DNA of 64,000 nt from Prado023 sp963777855 (GCA_963777855.1 CAVZRW010000015.1:124001-188000), one strand, 5' to 3'. Positions 47,127 through 57,228 are shown, numbered from the stretch's first letter. The notes: generated from the sequence alone by a model not told the origin. Numbers and translations: made by a program.

Positions 47127-48364
47127 GTGAGGGTCGCCTTCGGGGACGAGGCGCCCGTGACGTTGCTGCGAGATCGTCGACTGCGTCGGATCCTGGCAGC
47201 AGCACTTGTGTTCTCCGTGGTCGAGTACGCCGCTTGGACCGTCGTGCTGCTGTATGCCTTCGACCAGGGCGGCGCGGGCCTGGCCGGCTTCGTGGCCGTG
47301 GCACAGCTGCTGCCCGCGGCCCTGGTGGCTCCCGCGCTGGCGCCGCTGGCCGAACGACCCTCCCGCAGCGCCGCGCTGGCCGGTGCCTACCTCGGCATCG
47401 GCGCACTGCTCGCGGCGATGGCGCTGAGCATGGGCAGGCAGTTCACCGCCACGATCGCCCTGGCCGTCCTTTCCACGATCGTGATGTCGGTGGCCCGGCC
47501 GCTGCACTACTCGGCGCTGCCGCAGGTGGCCCCGGATCCCCCGGACCCTGGTCTCGGCGACCGCCGCGTCGGGGCTCGCAGACGGGGTCGGGGTGTTCCT
47601 CGGACCGGTCCTGGCCGGCGCAGTCGGTCAGCGGGTCGGACTCGCGGCGGTGCCCACCGTGTGCAGCGTGTCGATGGTCGGGGCGGCAGCCCTCGTGGCG
47701 AGCCTGCGACTGCCCACGACGCCGGTGTGCGGTGAGGACCAGCCCGAGGGCATCGGCTCGATCCTGGCCACGCTGCGCCACGTCGGGGGAAACATCCCGG
47801 TGATGGCGATGCTCCTGGGCTTCGCGTCGATGTTCGTGGTCGTCAGCGCGCTGGAGATCGTCGGGGTCTCCTACGCCTTCGGGGTCCTCGACCGGGGCCC
47901 GGCCGCCGCCGGCGCCCTGGCCGGCGCCGCCGGGCTCGGGGTGTTCCTGGGCATCGCCGTGGCGGCGCGGATCGGGCGACGGCCCGGCCGTGGCCGTCCC
48001 GATCTGCCTGGCGCTGACCTGGTCAGGTGCGTGCCTGGTGGCGATCGGCGAGGTGGGCGCGCTGGCCCCCGTGGTCGTCCTGCTGGCCGGCTTCGGCACC
48101 GGCCAGGCCTTCACGTCCGTCGCCGGACGGGTCCTGCTGCAGCGCTCCACGAGCGACGCGATGCTCGTGCGGATCTTCTCGGTGCAGGAGGGTGTCACAA
48201 TGCTCGGCCTGGCCCTGGGGGCAGCCGTGGCTCCGCTGGTCCATCGGCGGTTCGGGCCGGGCGGCGCGTATGTCGCCCTCGGAGTGGGCCTGCTGGTCGT
48301 CGCACTGGTCCTCGCGGTGCCCCTGCGCCAGCTGGACCGACGCGCGAACTCCGCGGCCCCCTGA
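47127..48364 (+). pseudogene. MFS transporter, two frameshifts
   Basis: Reconstructed product is about 412 aa with 10-12 helices. It begins LRDRRLRRILAAALVFSVVEYAAW; the loop after helix 2 (LAERPSRSAALAGAYLG) stands in for motif A, and there is a long middle helix set. Extra bases near 47548 (GATCCCCCGGACC) and 47985 break it. Either GTG 47127 or ATG 47120 in another frame could start it; GTG gives the correct frame. Substrate unknown. A terminator follows. Confidence 0.75.
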
Positions 48365-48425
48365 GCCGGCGACGGCCGCGACGCGTGACGGCGCGGCCCC
48401 CTGCGCCGGTCACGGCCGCGACAAG

Positions 48426-48461
48426 CGAAGGCCCCACCCCGGGGTCGGGGTGGGGCCTTCG
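48426..48461. terminator. Intrinsic terminator hairpin between convergent genes
   Basis: The stem CGAAGGCCCCACCCCG pairs with CGGGGTGGGGCCTTCG around a GGTC loop. It sits between the MFS stop and the SH3-protein stop, so it can serve both strands. Like the hairpin at 976-1009 it is built on GAAGGCCCC and GGGGCCTTC. Confidence 0.8.
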
Positions 48462-48463
48462 GG

Positions 48464-49384
48464 TCAGCGCACGGAGACGTGCACGTGGTCGTAGTGGTTG
48501 GCCGTGGCAGAGCCGCGGTCGGACATCGAGCGCCAACCGTCGCCAGCGCGCTGCGTGGTCCAGATGCGCTGCTCCCAGATGAGCTCGGTCACGCCCAGGC
48601 GCCCGGCGTTGGCCCGCAGCCAGGCGGCGATCTGGTCCCCGAGGGCGCCTGTCACCATGATGTCCACGGCGTGCCCGGAGCTGTGGTTGCTGCCCGAGTC
48701 GGCCCGGTTGCCGCCGTAGTTGGTCACCTGCGGGAACCGATGGCAGACCGCGCGATGGACCTTGATGGCGTTGCTGGTCAGCCCCCGCTCCATGCCCGAG
48801 CCGGTCGGGCAGGGGGCCGACGAGATCCCGCCACCGGCCGCAGCGGCCGACCGGGAGGCGGCCGGCTTCTCGCGGGCGAGCAGGCTGGCCTTGACCCAGC
48901 GGGCCCGGCCCTCGTGCAGCACCTGCTGCCAGCCGTCGACCCTGTTCTGCGTGATGGTCACCTTCGCGCCCGCGGCGAGCACGTCGACGGAGCGCGAGTC
49001 GGCGCTCGGCGCCGAGCGGACGTTCACCGCCATGCGCGCATACCGGGTGCCGGAAGCCTTGGCGGCCGGGAGGCTGGGCTTCTCGGCCTTGGCGGCGGCC
49101 GTCGCCTTCACCGGCGCGGGGCCGCGGTCGGCCGAGCGCGAGGCGGCGTTCGCGGCGCCCGTGCGCAGCAGCAGGTCCGCCGGGGTGATGGCCGGCGGTG
49201 CGGCGACGGGCCCGGCGGCGACGGGCTCCGGCGCGGCGGAGCCGGAGGTGGGGATCAGGGTGGCGCTGGCGGCCAGTGCCGCGCAGAGGCCGGCGGTGGC
49301 GGTGATCCGCATCGCGCGTCGGCCGCGGCCAGGGGCGCCCGCGGGGGTGGGGGCCGTGCTCGGAGTCGGATTCAGGGGGGTCAT
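48464..49384 (-). CDS. Secreted SH3-domain protein with ARB-07466-like C-terminal domain
   Basis: 306 aa. A signal peptide (about residues 24-50), an Ala/Pro linker, a bacterial SH3 domain (AVNVRSAPSADSRSVDVLAAG, RARWVKASLL), then a C-terminal domain with SNAIKVHRAVCHRFP, SGHAVDIMV, LIWEQRIWT and HYDHVHVSV. The His/Asp pattern resembles VanY/extensin-like peptidases, so wall peptide hydrolysis is plausible. The ATG at 49384 gives a standard signal peptide. The 255-bp region upstream (49385-49639) showed no riboswitch or gene to me. Confidence 0.82.
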   Translation of the reverse strand: MTPLNPTPSTAPTPAGAPGRGRRAMRITATAGLCAALAASATLIPTSGSAAPEPVAAGPVAAPPAITPADLLLRTGAANAASRSADRGPAPVKATAAAKAEKPSLPAAKASGTRYARMAVNVRSAPSADSRSVDVLAAGAKVTITQNRVDGWQQVLHEGRARWVKASLLAREKPAASRSAAAAGGGISSAPCPTGSGMERGLTSNAIKVHRAVCHRFPQVTNYGGNRADSGSNHSSGHAVDIMVTGALGDQIAAWLRANAGRLGVTELIWEQRIWTTQRAGDGWRSMSDRGSATANHYDHVHVSVR

Positions 49385-49639
49385 GTGCTCGTCCAATGCT
49401 GGGGGATCGGCGGGGGCCCCGGATCGGGGCTCGGGCGCACGTGGGAGCGGCCCGGCCGTCTGTGCAGATGCTCTGCGTCCCCTGTACCCGGCCATCCGGG
49501 GTCCGAAACCCTGCCCACCGCCATCGTCGTCGGGCCCTGGCCGGCGGCGCTGGGCAGGAGGGTCTCCCGCGTTCGGGCTCGGGGGCCCCTGTGCCCGGGG
49601 GCGTGCCCACAGATGCCCTGCGTGAGTCGCTCCAGCCGG

Positions 49640-51263
49640 TCAGGCCCGGCGGCGCCTGCGACCCCGGGTGGCCAGCCGCACGATCCCCCACACCAGGAGG
49701 ACGAGCAGGACCACCAGCACCGCGAGGATGATCAGCAGCCAGCCGAGCAGGCCGATCCGCAGCGAGGAGTGGTCCGGGGGCAGCGGCTGGGCACCGGTGG
49801 CGGCACGCGGCCGACGACACGTCGACGGTGGCCACGAGCCCGGCATGGTCGGTGGGCAGGCAGACCCCGCGCCCGGTGATCGGCTCGGCCAGGCCGGCCT
49901 CGGCCAGGATCGCCGAGGACTCCTCGGTGGTGCGCACCTGGTCGGGGGAGGAGCATGCCCACACCTGCGGGGAGGTGGGCCACGGGTTGCCGATGATCCG
50001 GGCGTCCACCGCCCGGACCCCGTTGCGCAGGAAGAGGTAGTCCACCCGGTCGGTGAAGCCCGCGTCGTTGCCCATCGCCAGCGCGTCGGGCAGGCGGGTC
50101 GGCTCCGGGCCGGCGAGGTCCCCGGCGGTACCCCACGTGAAGTTGGCCGGGTCCTGCGCGTCGGGGCCGGCGTCGGTGAACCCGGCGGCGCGCATCGTCC
50201 AGTAGGCGTTGCAGGTGGCGTGGGCGTTGTCGGCCGTCACTGGCTGCGGCTGGGCGGGGCAGGCCGCGCTCGCCTCCGGTTGGCCACCGGGGTTCGGCGC
50301 GCCGACCGGTCGCGGGTCGCGGGGGTCGGAGTTGAAGTCCCCCATCACCAGCAGCGGTGCTGTGGTGCTCGACAGGTCCTCGATCAGCTGGCGCGCCTGC
50401 TCGGCCGAGGGGACCGGTGATCCTGCATCCCACAGTGACTCCAGGTGCGTGGTGACCACGCGCACCGTGCGGCCATCGACGGCCAGGTCCATCCACGAGT
50501 AGCCGCGGTCGATGGTGAACACGACCGGGGCCACGGCGTAGCGGGTGTCGTACTCGCCGGTCCCGACGGCCTGGATGTCGCCCTCGCGGTCGGCACGCAC
50601 GAGCAGCGCGTCGCCGATGGTGAACCCGCAGTCGGCGGTGTCCGAGCCGAACAGCGGCTGGAAGGTGGTCGGATCGCTGACCTTCGTCAGGAACGGGATG
50701 GCCGGGATCTCGTAGCCGGGGTTCAGGGCCCGCGCCCCGTCCTTCTCGGCCACCTGGTACTCCACGCCAGCGTCGGCCGTGGCCTCGATGAACTGCTGGG
50801 TGAAGTCGAAGACCGTCTGCGGCGAGCTCCAGGGGTTGGGCCGGCAGGCCCAGGTCGTGGCCTCCTGCAGGCCGATCACGTCCGGCTGCGCCGCCGCCGC
50901 CTCTTGGGCCAGCAGGTCCACGCGCTGGTCGAAGTCGGTCTCGGCAACCTGCTCCCACATGAACTGCGCGGCCGCCGGCATGTCGGGGATCAGCTCGAGG
51001 GCCACGCCCACGTCGGCGCCCAGGTACAGGTTGCGCGACATCACGCGCAGGGTGCCCGGCGCGTCCTCGGTGGAGGGGGACCCGCCGGCGGCTGTCAGCC
51101 CACCCCCGGTGGCAGGCGTGGCCAGCGTGGCGGTGGCTCCGGTGGCGGGCGTGGCCTGTGCGGCGGGGGCTCGGGTGGCGGGTGTGGCGAGGGCGGCGGT
51201 CGGCAGGAGGCCGAGCAGCGCCAGACCGAGCGTGGCGACGGGCAGCAGGCGAGGTGTGCGCAC
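49640..51263 (-). pseudogene. Secreted endonuclease/exonuclease/phosphatase-family protein with C-terminal membrane anchor, one frameshift
   Basis: About 540 aa. A signal peptide and Ala/Thr/Pro-rich spacer precede an EEP-fold domain: RVMSRNLYLGADVG, the metal ligand in VIGLQEATTW, VVTTHLESLW, GDFNSDPRDP and the final catalytic TDHAGLVATV. After one shift near 49810 the chain ends with a strong helix (GLLGWLLIILAVLVVLLVLL) and a basic tail GRRRRRA, a typical surface anchor. The GTG at 51263 has TACGTT 7 nt upstream. Likely an extracellular nuclease or phosphodiesterase held on the cell surface. Confidence 0.8.
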
Positions 51264-51332
51264 GGGGCGGAACGTAGCCGATCGCAGGGGGCCGACGCGG
51301 CCCGTCGAGCCCGCCAGCCGGCGGCTCGACGC

Positions 51333-51513
51333 GAACCTCGCATACGAATCCGTTGTTTGACGCCCCCCCGCCCCGGCCGACAGGCAACCTCGCATACGGA
51401 TCTGCCGTTCCTCGAGGCCCGGGCGCCCTTCGTCACAGCAGATCGGTATGCGAGGTTCCCGGGGTGGGCGGCCAGCGGAGACCGAAACAGCAGTTCGGTA
51501 TGCGACGTCCCGG
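51333..51513. repeat. Four-copy inverted repeat cluster, core CCTCGCATACG
   Basis: Two forward copies (GAACCTCGCATACGAATCCG at about 51333; AACCTCGCATACGGATCTGC at 51386-51405) and two reverse copies (GCAGATCGGTATGCGAGGTT at 51438-51457; CAGTTCGGTATGCGACGTCC at about 51491). The inner pair matches over 20 nt with one mismatch and a 32-nt spacer. They fill most of the 355-bp gap 51264-51618 between two divergent genes. No coding potential is seen there. Confidence 0.75.
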
Positions 51514-51606
51514 CCCGTCGAGCCCCCAGCCGGCAGGTCGGCGGAACCGGGCGGACGAATCCGCTGTGACGGCCCCGTGCCCCGGCCGGGGGACGCGGGA
51601 CCGCGG

Positions 51607-51612
51607 TAGCGT
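51607..51612 (+). promoter_or_regulatory. Predicted -10 element of the first dinB-like gene
   Basis: TAGCGT ends 6 nt before the ATG at 51619. It supports that ATG over the later in-frame GTG at 51644, and therefore supports a one-base frameshift in between. Confidence 0.45.
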
Positions 51613-51618
51613 GCGCGG

Positions 51619-52171
51619 ATGAGCCCGAGACCTCGCCAGTGCCGTGGCCGAGTACCGGACGGCGACCCAGGAGTTCCTCGACGTGGCCGGTGCCCTCGGC
51701 GCCGACGACCTCGACCGGGTGCCGCCCGAGCCCGACGGGTGGACTCCGCGCATGGTCGTGCACCACGTGGCCGACTCCGAGACCAACTCGTACGTGCGGC
51801 TGCGCCGGCTGCTGGCCGAACCGGCGGGCACCACCATCCAGGGCTACGACGAGGCCCAGTGGGCCCGCGCGCTGCACTACGACCGGCCGATCGCGGGCTC
51901 GCTGGCCGTCTTCGCCGCCGTGCGGGCCGCGAGTGCCGAGCTGCTCGACCGGCTGGCCCCCGCGGACCTCGACCGCTCGGGCGTGCACACGGAGTCGGGC
52001 CCCTACACGCTGGCCGACTGGTTGAGCACCTACATCGCCCACGCCCGCGACCACGCGCAGCAGATCCGCGCCGCGCTGGGGGAGGTGCAGGCCCGCTGCA
52101 GGGAGACGCGGGGCGGACGCGGGGCCGTGCGTGGCCCGCTCGCAACGACGAGGGGCGCCCCTCAGTCGTGA
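51619..52171 (+). pseudogene. DinB-family protein (paralog 1), frameshift near the start
   Basis: About 183 aa from the ATG. The DinB/mycothiol-transferase four-helix fold shows metal-type His in MVVHHVADSETNSYVRLRRLL and YIAHARDHAQQIRAAL. An extra C near 51636 separates the ATG from the main frame; the GTG at 51644 would avoid it but removes part of helix 1. It is closely similar to the DinB protein at 62.8 kb, sharing GTTIQGYDEAQWAR and most other blocks. The low-complexity C-terminal tail overlaps the convergent gene by 10 nt. Function unknown. Confidence 0.75.
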
Positions 52172-52958
52172 TCGCGGGCCGGGTTGCGGCCCTCGGGCAT
52201 CATCAGGATCGAGGCCACCAGGAAGCACGCGGCGCCCAGCGCCGTGCCGGCGTTGGCCCATGTGACGTTCAGCAGCTCGCCGTCCGGGTCGACCCACGCG
52301 CCGACCGCGGAGATCCCGAAGAACACCGAGCCCCACAGGTTCAGCGCCGTGATGTGCCAGTCGCGCTTGCCCGGCCGCCACGAGAACCAGCGGTGGCCGG
52401 CCTCGGCGAAGGCGATCGCCGAGGAGACCAGGAAGCACACGGAGCCGTAGGCGTCCGGACGCCAGACGTACTGCTCGCGCCGCAGGTCGGGTCAGGCTGG
52501 CCAGGGCCGCGAGGGTGGTCACGTTGAAGAAGAGCGTGCCCACCAGCTGGATCCCGGTGGCCCAGAAGCCCATCAGCTGCGGGGCCCAGCCGAACCAGCG
52601 CCGGCCGCCGGTGCGCACCACCTGCATGTAGCTCAGGTACGCCGCGGTGGTGAAGAACACCGAGCCGACGAAGAACGTGGCATCCGTGGCCGTCATGCCC
52701 ACCGCTGACTCGAACCCCGGCAGGGGACCCACGAGGAAGCACGCGGAGCCCACGGCGAAGAGCAGCCCGATCCACCACGTGAGCCCCCGGCTCCCGTCCG
52801 TGGCCCGCCGGTGCCGGCGGGCCGCACCACTCGACCTCGGCCCCGTCGGCGTCCCGGTAGGACACCTGGGTCACGAACGGCCGGGGGCCTGAGAGGTGGA
52901 CCTCGGTCGCGCCCGGCGGCACGGCGACCGGCAGCCGCGCGGTGCTGCCCCGGGTCAA
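52162..52958 (-). pseudogene. Integral membrane protein with repeated GS-x-x-F helices (YrhK-like), two frameshifts
   Basis: About 265 aa when rejoined. The chain has roughly six to eight helices, many beginning with GSACFLVG, GSVFFTTAA, GSVCFLVSSA or GSVFFGISAV. This resembles the YrhK-type helix pair repeated several times. A short soluble N-terminal part (RPFVTQVSYRDADGAEVEW) comes first. The likely TTG start overlaps the glutamate decarboxylase stop (TTGA), so the two genes are translationally coupled. Lesions lie near 52490 and 52815. Function unknown; coupling suggests a role with GAD, such as transport or pH response. Confidence 0.65.
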
Positions 52959-54350
52959 TGCCGGAACGACTCGGTGTGGCTCGGGTCGGCCGGCAATCGC
53001 GCGGGCAGGCTCTCGAGGAACTCGGTGGCCCGGCGCAGGTCGTCGAGGAACAGGTCGGCCAGGTCGCGGCCGAACCCGTTGCGCACCACCACGCGCAGGC
53101 CGGACAGGTCGGTCAGCGGCTCGGGCAGCGAGTACGCCGGCACCTGCCAGCCGCGCTCGCGCAGCTTCGCCGAGACGTCGTAGACCGTGTAGTTGGCCAC
53201 CTCGGGCTTGAGCCGGAAGAAGAACACCGGCAGCTGCGAGCCGTCGGAGAGCAGCTCGTAGGGCCCGATCTCGGCGACCTTCGCCGCGGCGTACATCGCG
53301 GTGTCTCGGCAGGCCTGCTGGATCTCGCGGTAGCCCTCGAAGCCCAGGCGGATGAAGTTGTAGTACTGGGCGATCACCTGGGCGCCGGGCCGGGAGAAGT
53401 TCAACGCGAACGTGGGCATGTCCCCGCCGAGGTAGTTCACGTGGAACACCAGGTCGTCGGGCAGGTCCTGCGGGGTGCGCCAGATGACCCAGCCCACGCC
53501 GGGGTACACCAGGCCGTACTTGTGGCCGGAGGCGTTGATCGAGCGCACCCGGGGCACCCGGAAGTCCCACTCCAGCTCGGGGTCGATGAACGGGGCGATG
53601 AACCCACCGGAGGCGCCGTCGACGTGCATCGGCACGTCCGGGCCCGCCCGAGGCGGCCAGGGCGTCGAGGGCGTCGGAGATCTCCTTGACCGGCTCGTAG
53701 GAGCCGTCGAAGGTGGAGCCCAGGATCGCGACCACGCCGATGGTGTTCTCGTCGACGAGCTTCAGGGCCTCCTCGGCCGACAGCTGCAGCCGGCCCTCGG
53801 CGATGGGGGCGTAGCGGGGCTCGACGTCCCAGTACCGGCAGAACTTCTCCCACACCACCTGCACGTTGATGCCCATCACCAGGTTCGGCCGGTCGGTGGG
53901 CAGTCCGGCGGCCTCGCGGCGCTGCCGCCAGCGCCACTTCAGGGCCAGCCCGCCGAGCATGACCGCCTCGCTGGAGCCGGTGGTGGAGGTGCCGGTGGCC
54001 TGCTCGTGGGCCGGGGAGCCCCACAGCTCGGAGAGGATCCGCACGCAGCGACCCTCGATCGCCGCGGTCTGGGGGTACTCGTCCTTGTCGATCATGTTCT
54101 TGTCGAGGGTCTCGGCGAACAGCCGGTCGGCCTCCTCGTCCATGAACGTGGTCACGAAGGTGGCGAGGTTCTGCCGGGAGTTGCCGTCGAGCATCAGCTC
54201 GTCGTGCAGCAGCCGGTAGACCACACGGGGGTCGAGGCCCTCGGGGGGCAGGGCGTCCTTGGGGATGCCCTGGGTCTCGCCCGGTCGGGCGTAGACGGGG
54301 GCGATGGCGAGGCGCTCGATGGCGAGCAGGTCCTGGGAGTGGATGGCCAT
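52955..54350 (-). pseudogene. gadB: Glutamate decarboxylase, one frameshift
   Basis: About 465 aa PLP enzyme turning glutamate into GABA and CO2 while consuming a proton. Visible: SRQNLATFVTTFMDEEADRL, TGSSEAVMLGGLALKWRWR, VDGASGGFIAPF and the PLP lysine in INASGHKYGLVYPG, then the C-terminal VVVRNGFGRDLADL. An extra base in the G/C run near 53645 interrupts it. TAGCGT ends 6 nt before the ATG. With the glutaminase at 44.5 kb this gives both enzymes of glutamine-dependent acid resistance. No glutamate/GABA antiporter is in the window. Confidence 0.88.
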
Positions 54351-54427
54351 GGGCCCACGCTAGCTGCGGCCGGCGCTCGTTGGGGGAACGGGAGGCAACC
54401 AATTGGTCACAAGTGCGTCGCACGGTC

Positions 54428-55093
54428 TCACAGGTGCTTGGTCGCCTCGCGCACCGAGAGCCCGGACATGCGCTCCCGGTGTGCGTCGACGAAGGCGCGG
54501 ACCTCCTCGGGATGGGTCCGGGCCGCGTCGCGCAGCGCCCAGCCGATGCCCTTGCGCATGAAGAAGTCCCGGTCATCCATCGTGGCCAGGCAGACCTGGA
54601 ACACCAGCGGGAGGTCGACGGCCTCGCCGCGGCCCACCTGGAACACCAGCGCGACGCGCCGGGCCCACAGCTGCGGGTCCGCGGCCCAGGAGGCGACCTC
54701 GGCGTCCCAGCGCAGGCGCTGCGAGGCGCGCCCGATCACCGACGACCAGCCGTCGACGGTGTCCCACCAGGGTCGGGTCAGGGCCAGGGCGCGCAGCTCG
54801 GCCAGGCTGGCCTGTGGCAGGGCGCGACCGTGCCGGGCGACCAGGTCGATGGCCACGTAGGCGAACTCCCGCTCCGGCTCGGCGACCAGGGCGCGGGCGG
54901 CGCGCAGCAGGTCCGCGGCGTCCGGACCCGGGTCGAGGGCGCGCACCCAGGCCCGGGTGGCCTCCCGGCGCACGGGCGCGCTCACGCCGAGGTAGGGCGC
55001 CACGTGCTTCATGTACGCCGTCATCGCCGGGGCCCGTGCCGGGTCGGCGACTGCCTCGAGCATCGGACGCACGATCGCAGCAGCCTCGGCCAT
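54428..55093 (-). CDS. DNA alkylation repair protein (AlkD-like HEAT repeat)
   Basis: 221 aa all-helical HEAT-repeat protein. It has YLGVSAPVRREATRAW near the start, then EFAYVAIDLVARH, WWDTVDGWSSVIGR and FFMRKGIGWALRDAARTHP, the standard blocks of AlkC/AlkD-type glycosylases that remove N3- and N7-alkylpurines. The ATG follows CAGCAT by 6 nt. It is divergent from the M13 peptidase, and its stop lies about 80 bp from the GAD start. Confidence 0.9.
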   Translation of the reverse strand: MAEAAAIVRPMLEAVADPARAPAMTAYMKHVAPYLGVSAPVRREATRAWVRALDPGPDAADLLRAARALVAEPEREFAYVAIDLVARHGRALPQASLAELRALALTRPWWDTVDGWSSVIGRASQRLRWDAEVASWAADPQLWARRVALVFQVGRGEAVDLPLVFQVCLATMDDRDFFMRKGIGWALRDAARTHPEEVRAFVDAHRERMSGLSVREATKHL

Positions 55094-55260
55094 GACCCGA
55101 TGCTGCCATGCGTCGCAGGGCCGGCCCTCTGGTGGCAGACTCCCCCCCATCGGCGCGCAGGACCCGGATCGCCACCACGGCGCCCCCGGACTCGCGCAGC
55201 CACCCCAGCCCACCCAGACCCCCGCACCCCCACGACGGCACACCAGGCTCAGGAGGCCCC

Positions 55261-57228
55261 ATGCGCTCGGGCATCGACATGTCGCACATCGATGCGTCCA
55301 CCCGCCCCCAGGACGACCTGTTCGGCCACCTGAACGGCCGCTGGTTGGCCGAGGCCGAGATCCCGGCCGACCGGTCCTCCGACGGGGTCTTCCACAGCCT
55401 GCGCGACACCGCGGAGGCCGACGTGCGGGCGATCATCGAGCAGGCGGCCGAGCAGTCGGAGCCCGGCACGCTCGGGGCCAAGGTCGGCGATCTCTACGCC
55501 TCCTTCATGGACGAGGAGCGCATCGAGGCCCTGGGCCGCCAGCCCCTGCGCGCGGACCTCGACGCGATCGCGGCGGTCACCGACACCGAGGGGCTCGTGG
55601 GGCTGATGGCACGCCTGCAGCTCGAGGGCTCGGTCGGCGGCTTCGTGGCGCCGTACGTGAACACCGACGCGCACGACTCCACCCGCTACATCGTCTACCT
55701 GCAGCAGGCCGGCCTGGGCCTGCCCGACGAGTCCTACTACCACCAGGACTCCTTCGCCGAGATCCGCGCGGCCTACGTGGCCCACACCGCACGGATGCTC
55801 GCGCTGGTCGGCTGGGTCGAGGCGGGGGATCAGGCCGAGGCGGCCGCGCGGCGGGTCATGACCCTCGAGACCGCCATCGCCGAGCACCACTGGTCGGCGG
55901 TCGAGAACCGCGATGCGGTGGCCACCTACAACCGGGTCCCGGTCGGGGACGTGCCGCCGTTCACCGCAGAGCTCGGTGCGCGCGCGTGGCTGCAGGCCCT
56001 CGGTGCGCCGGCCGAGCACCTCGACGAGGTCGTGGTCCGCCAGCCGAGCTACCTCGAGGCGGTGCCCGGGCTGCTCGTCGGCCAGCCGCTCGAGGCGTGG
56101 CGCGACTGGCTGGCCTGGAGCCTGGTGCGCCGCACGGCCTCGCTGCTGGACGCCGAGATCGTCCAGGCCAACTTCGACTTCTACGGCACCACGCTCTCCG
56201 GGGTGCCGACGCTGCGGGAGCGCTGGAAGCGCGGCGTGGGGCTGGTCGAGGGGTCCCTGGGGGAGGCCGTCGGCGAGCTCTACGTGGCCGCGCACTTCCC
56301 GCCGGCGGCCAAGGAGCGCATGCTCACCCTCGTCGACAACCTGGTGGCCGCCTACGCCCAGCGACTGGGGGTCCTGGCCTGGATGGGTCCCGAGACGCGG
56401 GCGCGGGCCCTGGAGAAGCTGGCCGCGTTCACCCCGAAGATCGGCTACCCCGACCGCTGGCGGGACTACTCGACGCTGGAGATCCGGGCCGACGACCTGG
56501 TCGGCAACGTGCGCCGGACGGCCCTGCACGAGGCGCAGCGCGAGTGGGGCAAGCTGGGCGGACCGGTGGACCGTGACGAGTGGTTCATGACCCCCCAGAC
56601 GGTCAACGCGTACTACAACCCGGGGATGAACGAGATCGTGTTCCCGGCCGCGATCCTGCAGCCGCCCTTCTTCGACCTCGAGGCCGACGACGCGGTCAAC
56701 TACGGCGGGATCGGGGCGATCATCGGTCACGAGATCGGCCACGGATTCGACGACCAGGGCTCGCGCTACGACGGCGCGGGCAACCTGGTGGACTGGTGGA
56801 CCGAGCAGGACCGGGCCCGCTTCGACGAGCTGGCCGGTCGGCTGATCGCCCAGTACGACGGCCTGGTCCCACGCGGGCTGCCCGAGGGCAACGGGGTCAA
56901 CGGCGCCCTGACCGTCGGGGAGAACATCGGCGACCTCGGCGGGATCACCGTGGCCCTCGAGGCCTACCGGATCAGCCTGGGCGGTCAGCCCGCCCCGGTC
57001 ATCGACGGCCTGACCGGGGAGCAGCGCTTCTTCCTCGGCTGGGCGCAGGCATGGCGCTCGAAGTACCGCCAGGCCGAGGCGATCCGCCTGCTGACCATCG
57101 ACCCGCACTCGCCGGCGGAGTTCCGGTGCAACATCGTCGGCAACCTCGACGGCTTCCACGAGGCGTTCGACGTCCAGCCCGGCGACGGGATGTGGCGCGA
57201 CCCGGCCGATCGCGTGGTCATCTGGTAG
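55261..57228 (+). CDS. M13 family metallopeptidase (PepO/neprilysin-like)
   Basis: 655 aa zinc endopeptidase with the usual length. The zinc site is IGHEIGHGFDDQGS, the third ligand Glu is in TVGENIGDLGG, and substrate-binding NAYYNPGMNEIVFPAAIL lies before it; the ending is CNIVGNLDGFHEAFDV. No signal peptide or N-terminal helix is seen (the start is MRSGIDMSHIDASTRPQDD), so it is probably cytoplasmic like actinobacterial PepO. It cleaves short peptides. Confidence 0.94.
   Translation: MRSGIDMSHIDASTRPQDDLFGHLNGRWLAEAEIPADRSSDGVFHSLRDTAEADVRAIIEQAAEQSEPGTLGAKVGDLYASFMDEERIEALGRQPLRADLDAIAAVTDTEGLVGLMARLQLEGSVGGFVAPYVNTDAHDSTRYIVYLQQAGLGLPDESYYHQDSFAEIRAAYVAHTARMLALVGWVEAGDQAEAAARRVMTLETAIAEHHWSAVENRDAVATYNRVPVGDVPPFTAELGARAWLQALGAPAEHLDEVVVRQPSYLEAVPGLLVGQPLEAWRDWLAWSLVRRTASLLDAEIVQANFDFYGTTLSGVPTLRERWKRGVGLVEGSLGEAVGELYVAAHFPPAAKERMLTLVDNLVAAYAQRLGVLAWMGPETRARALEKLAAFTPKIGYPDRWRDYSTLEIRADDLVGNVRRTALHEAQREWGKLGGPVDRDEWFMTPQTVNAYYNPGMNEIVFPAAILQPPFFDLEADDAVNYGGIGAIIGHEIGHGFDDQGSRYDGAGNLVDWWTEQDRARFDELAGRLIAQYDGLVPRGLPEGNGVNGALTVGENIGDLGGITVALEAYRISLGGQPAPVIDGLTGEQRFFLGWAQAWRSKYRQAEAIRLLTIDPHSPAEFRCNIVGNLDGFHEAFDVQPGDGMWRDPADRVVIW

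Noticed and set aside
49385..49639. Possible riboswitch before the SH3-domain secreted protein
   Set aside because: Only GC-rich sequence without a recognisable conserved core on the relevant strand.
51333..51513. Insertion-sequence ends
   Set aside because: Four short repeats without a transposase, target duplication or internal coding sequence.
48195..52145. A minus-strand open frame of about 1300 codons
   Set aside because: It contains the true nuclease frame in the middle but runs through repeats and antisense sequence on both sides; domain boundaries and a start with a -10 element define a shorter gene.
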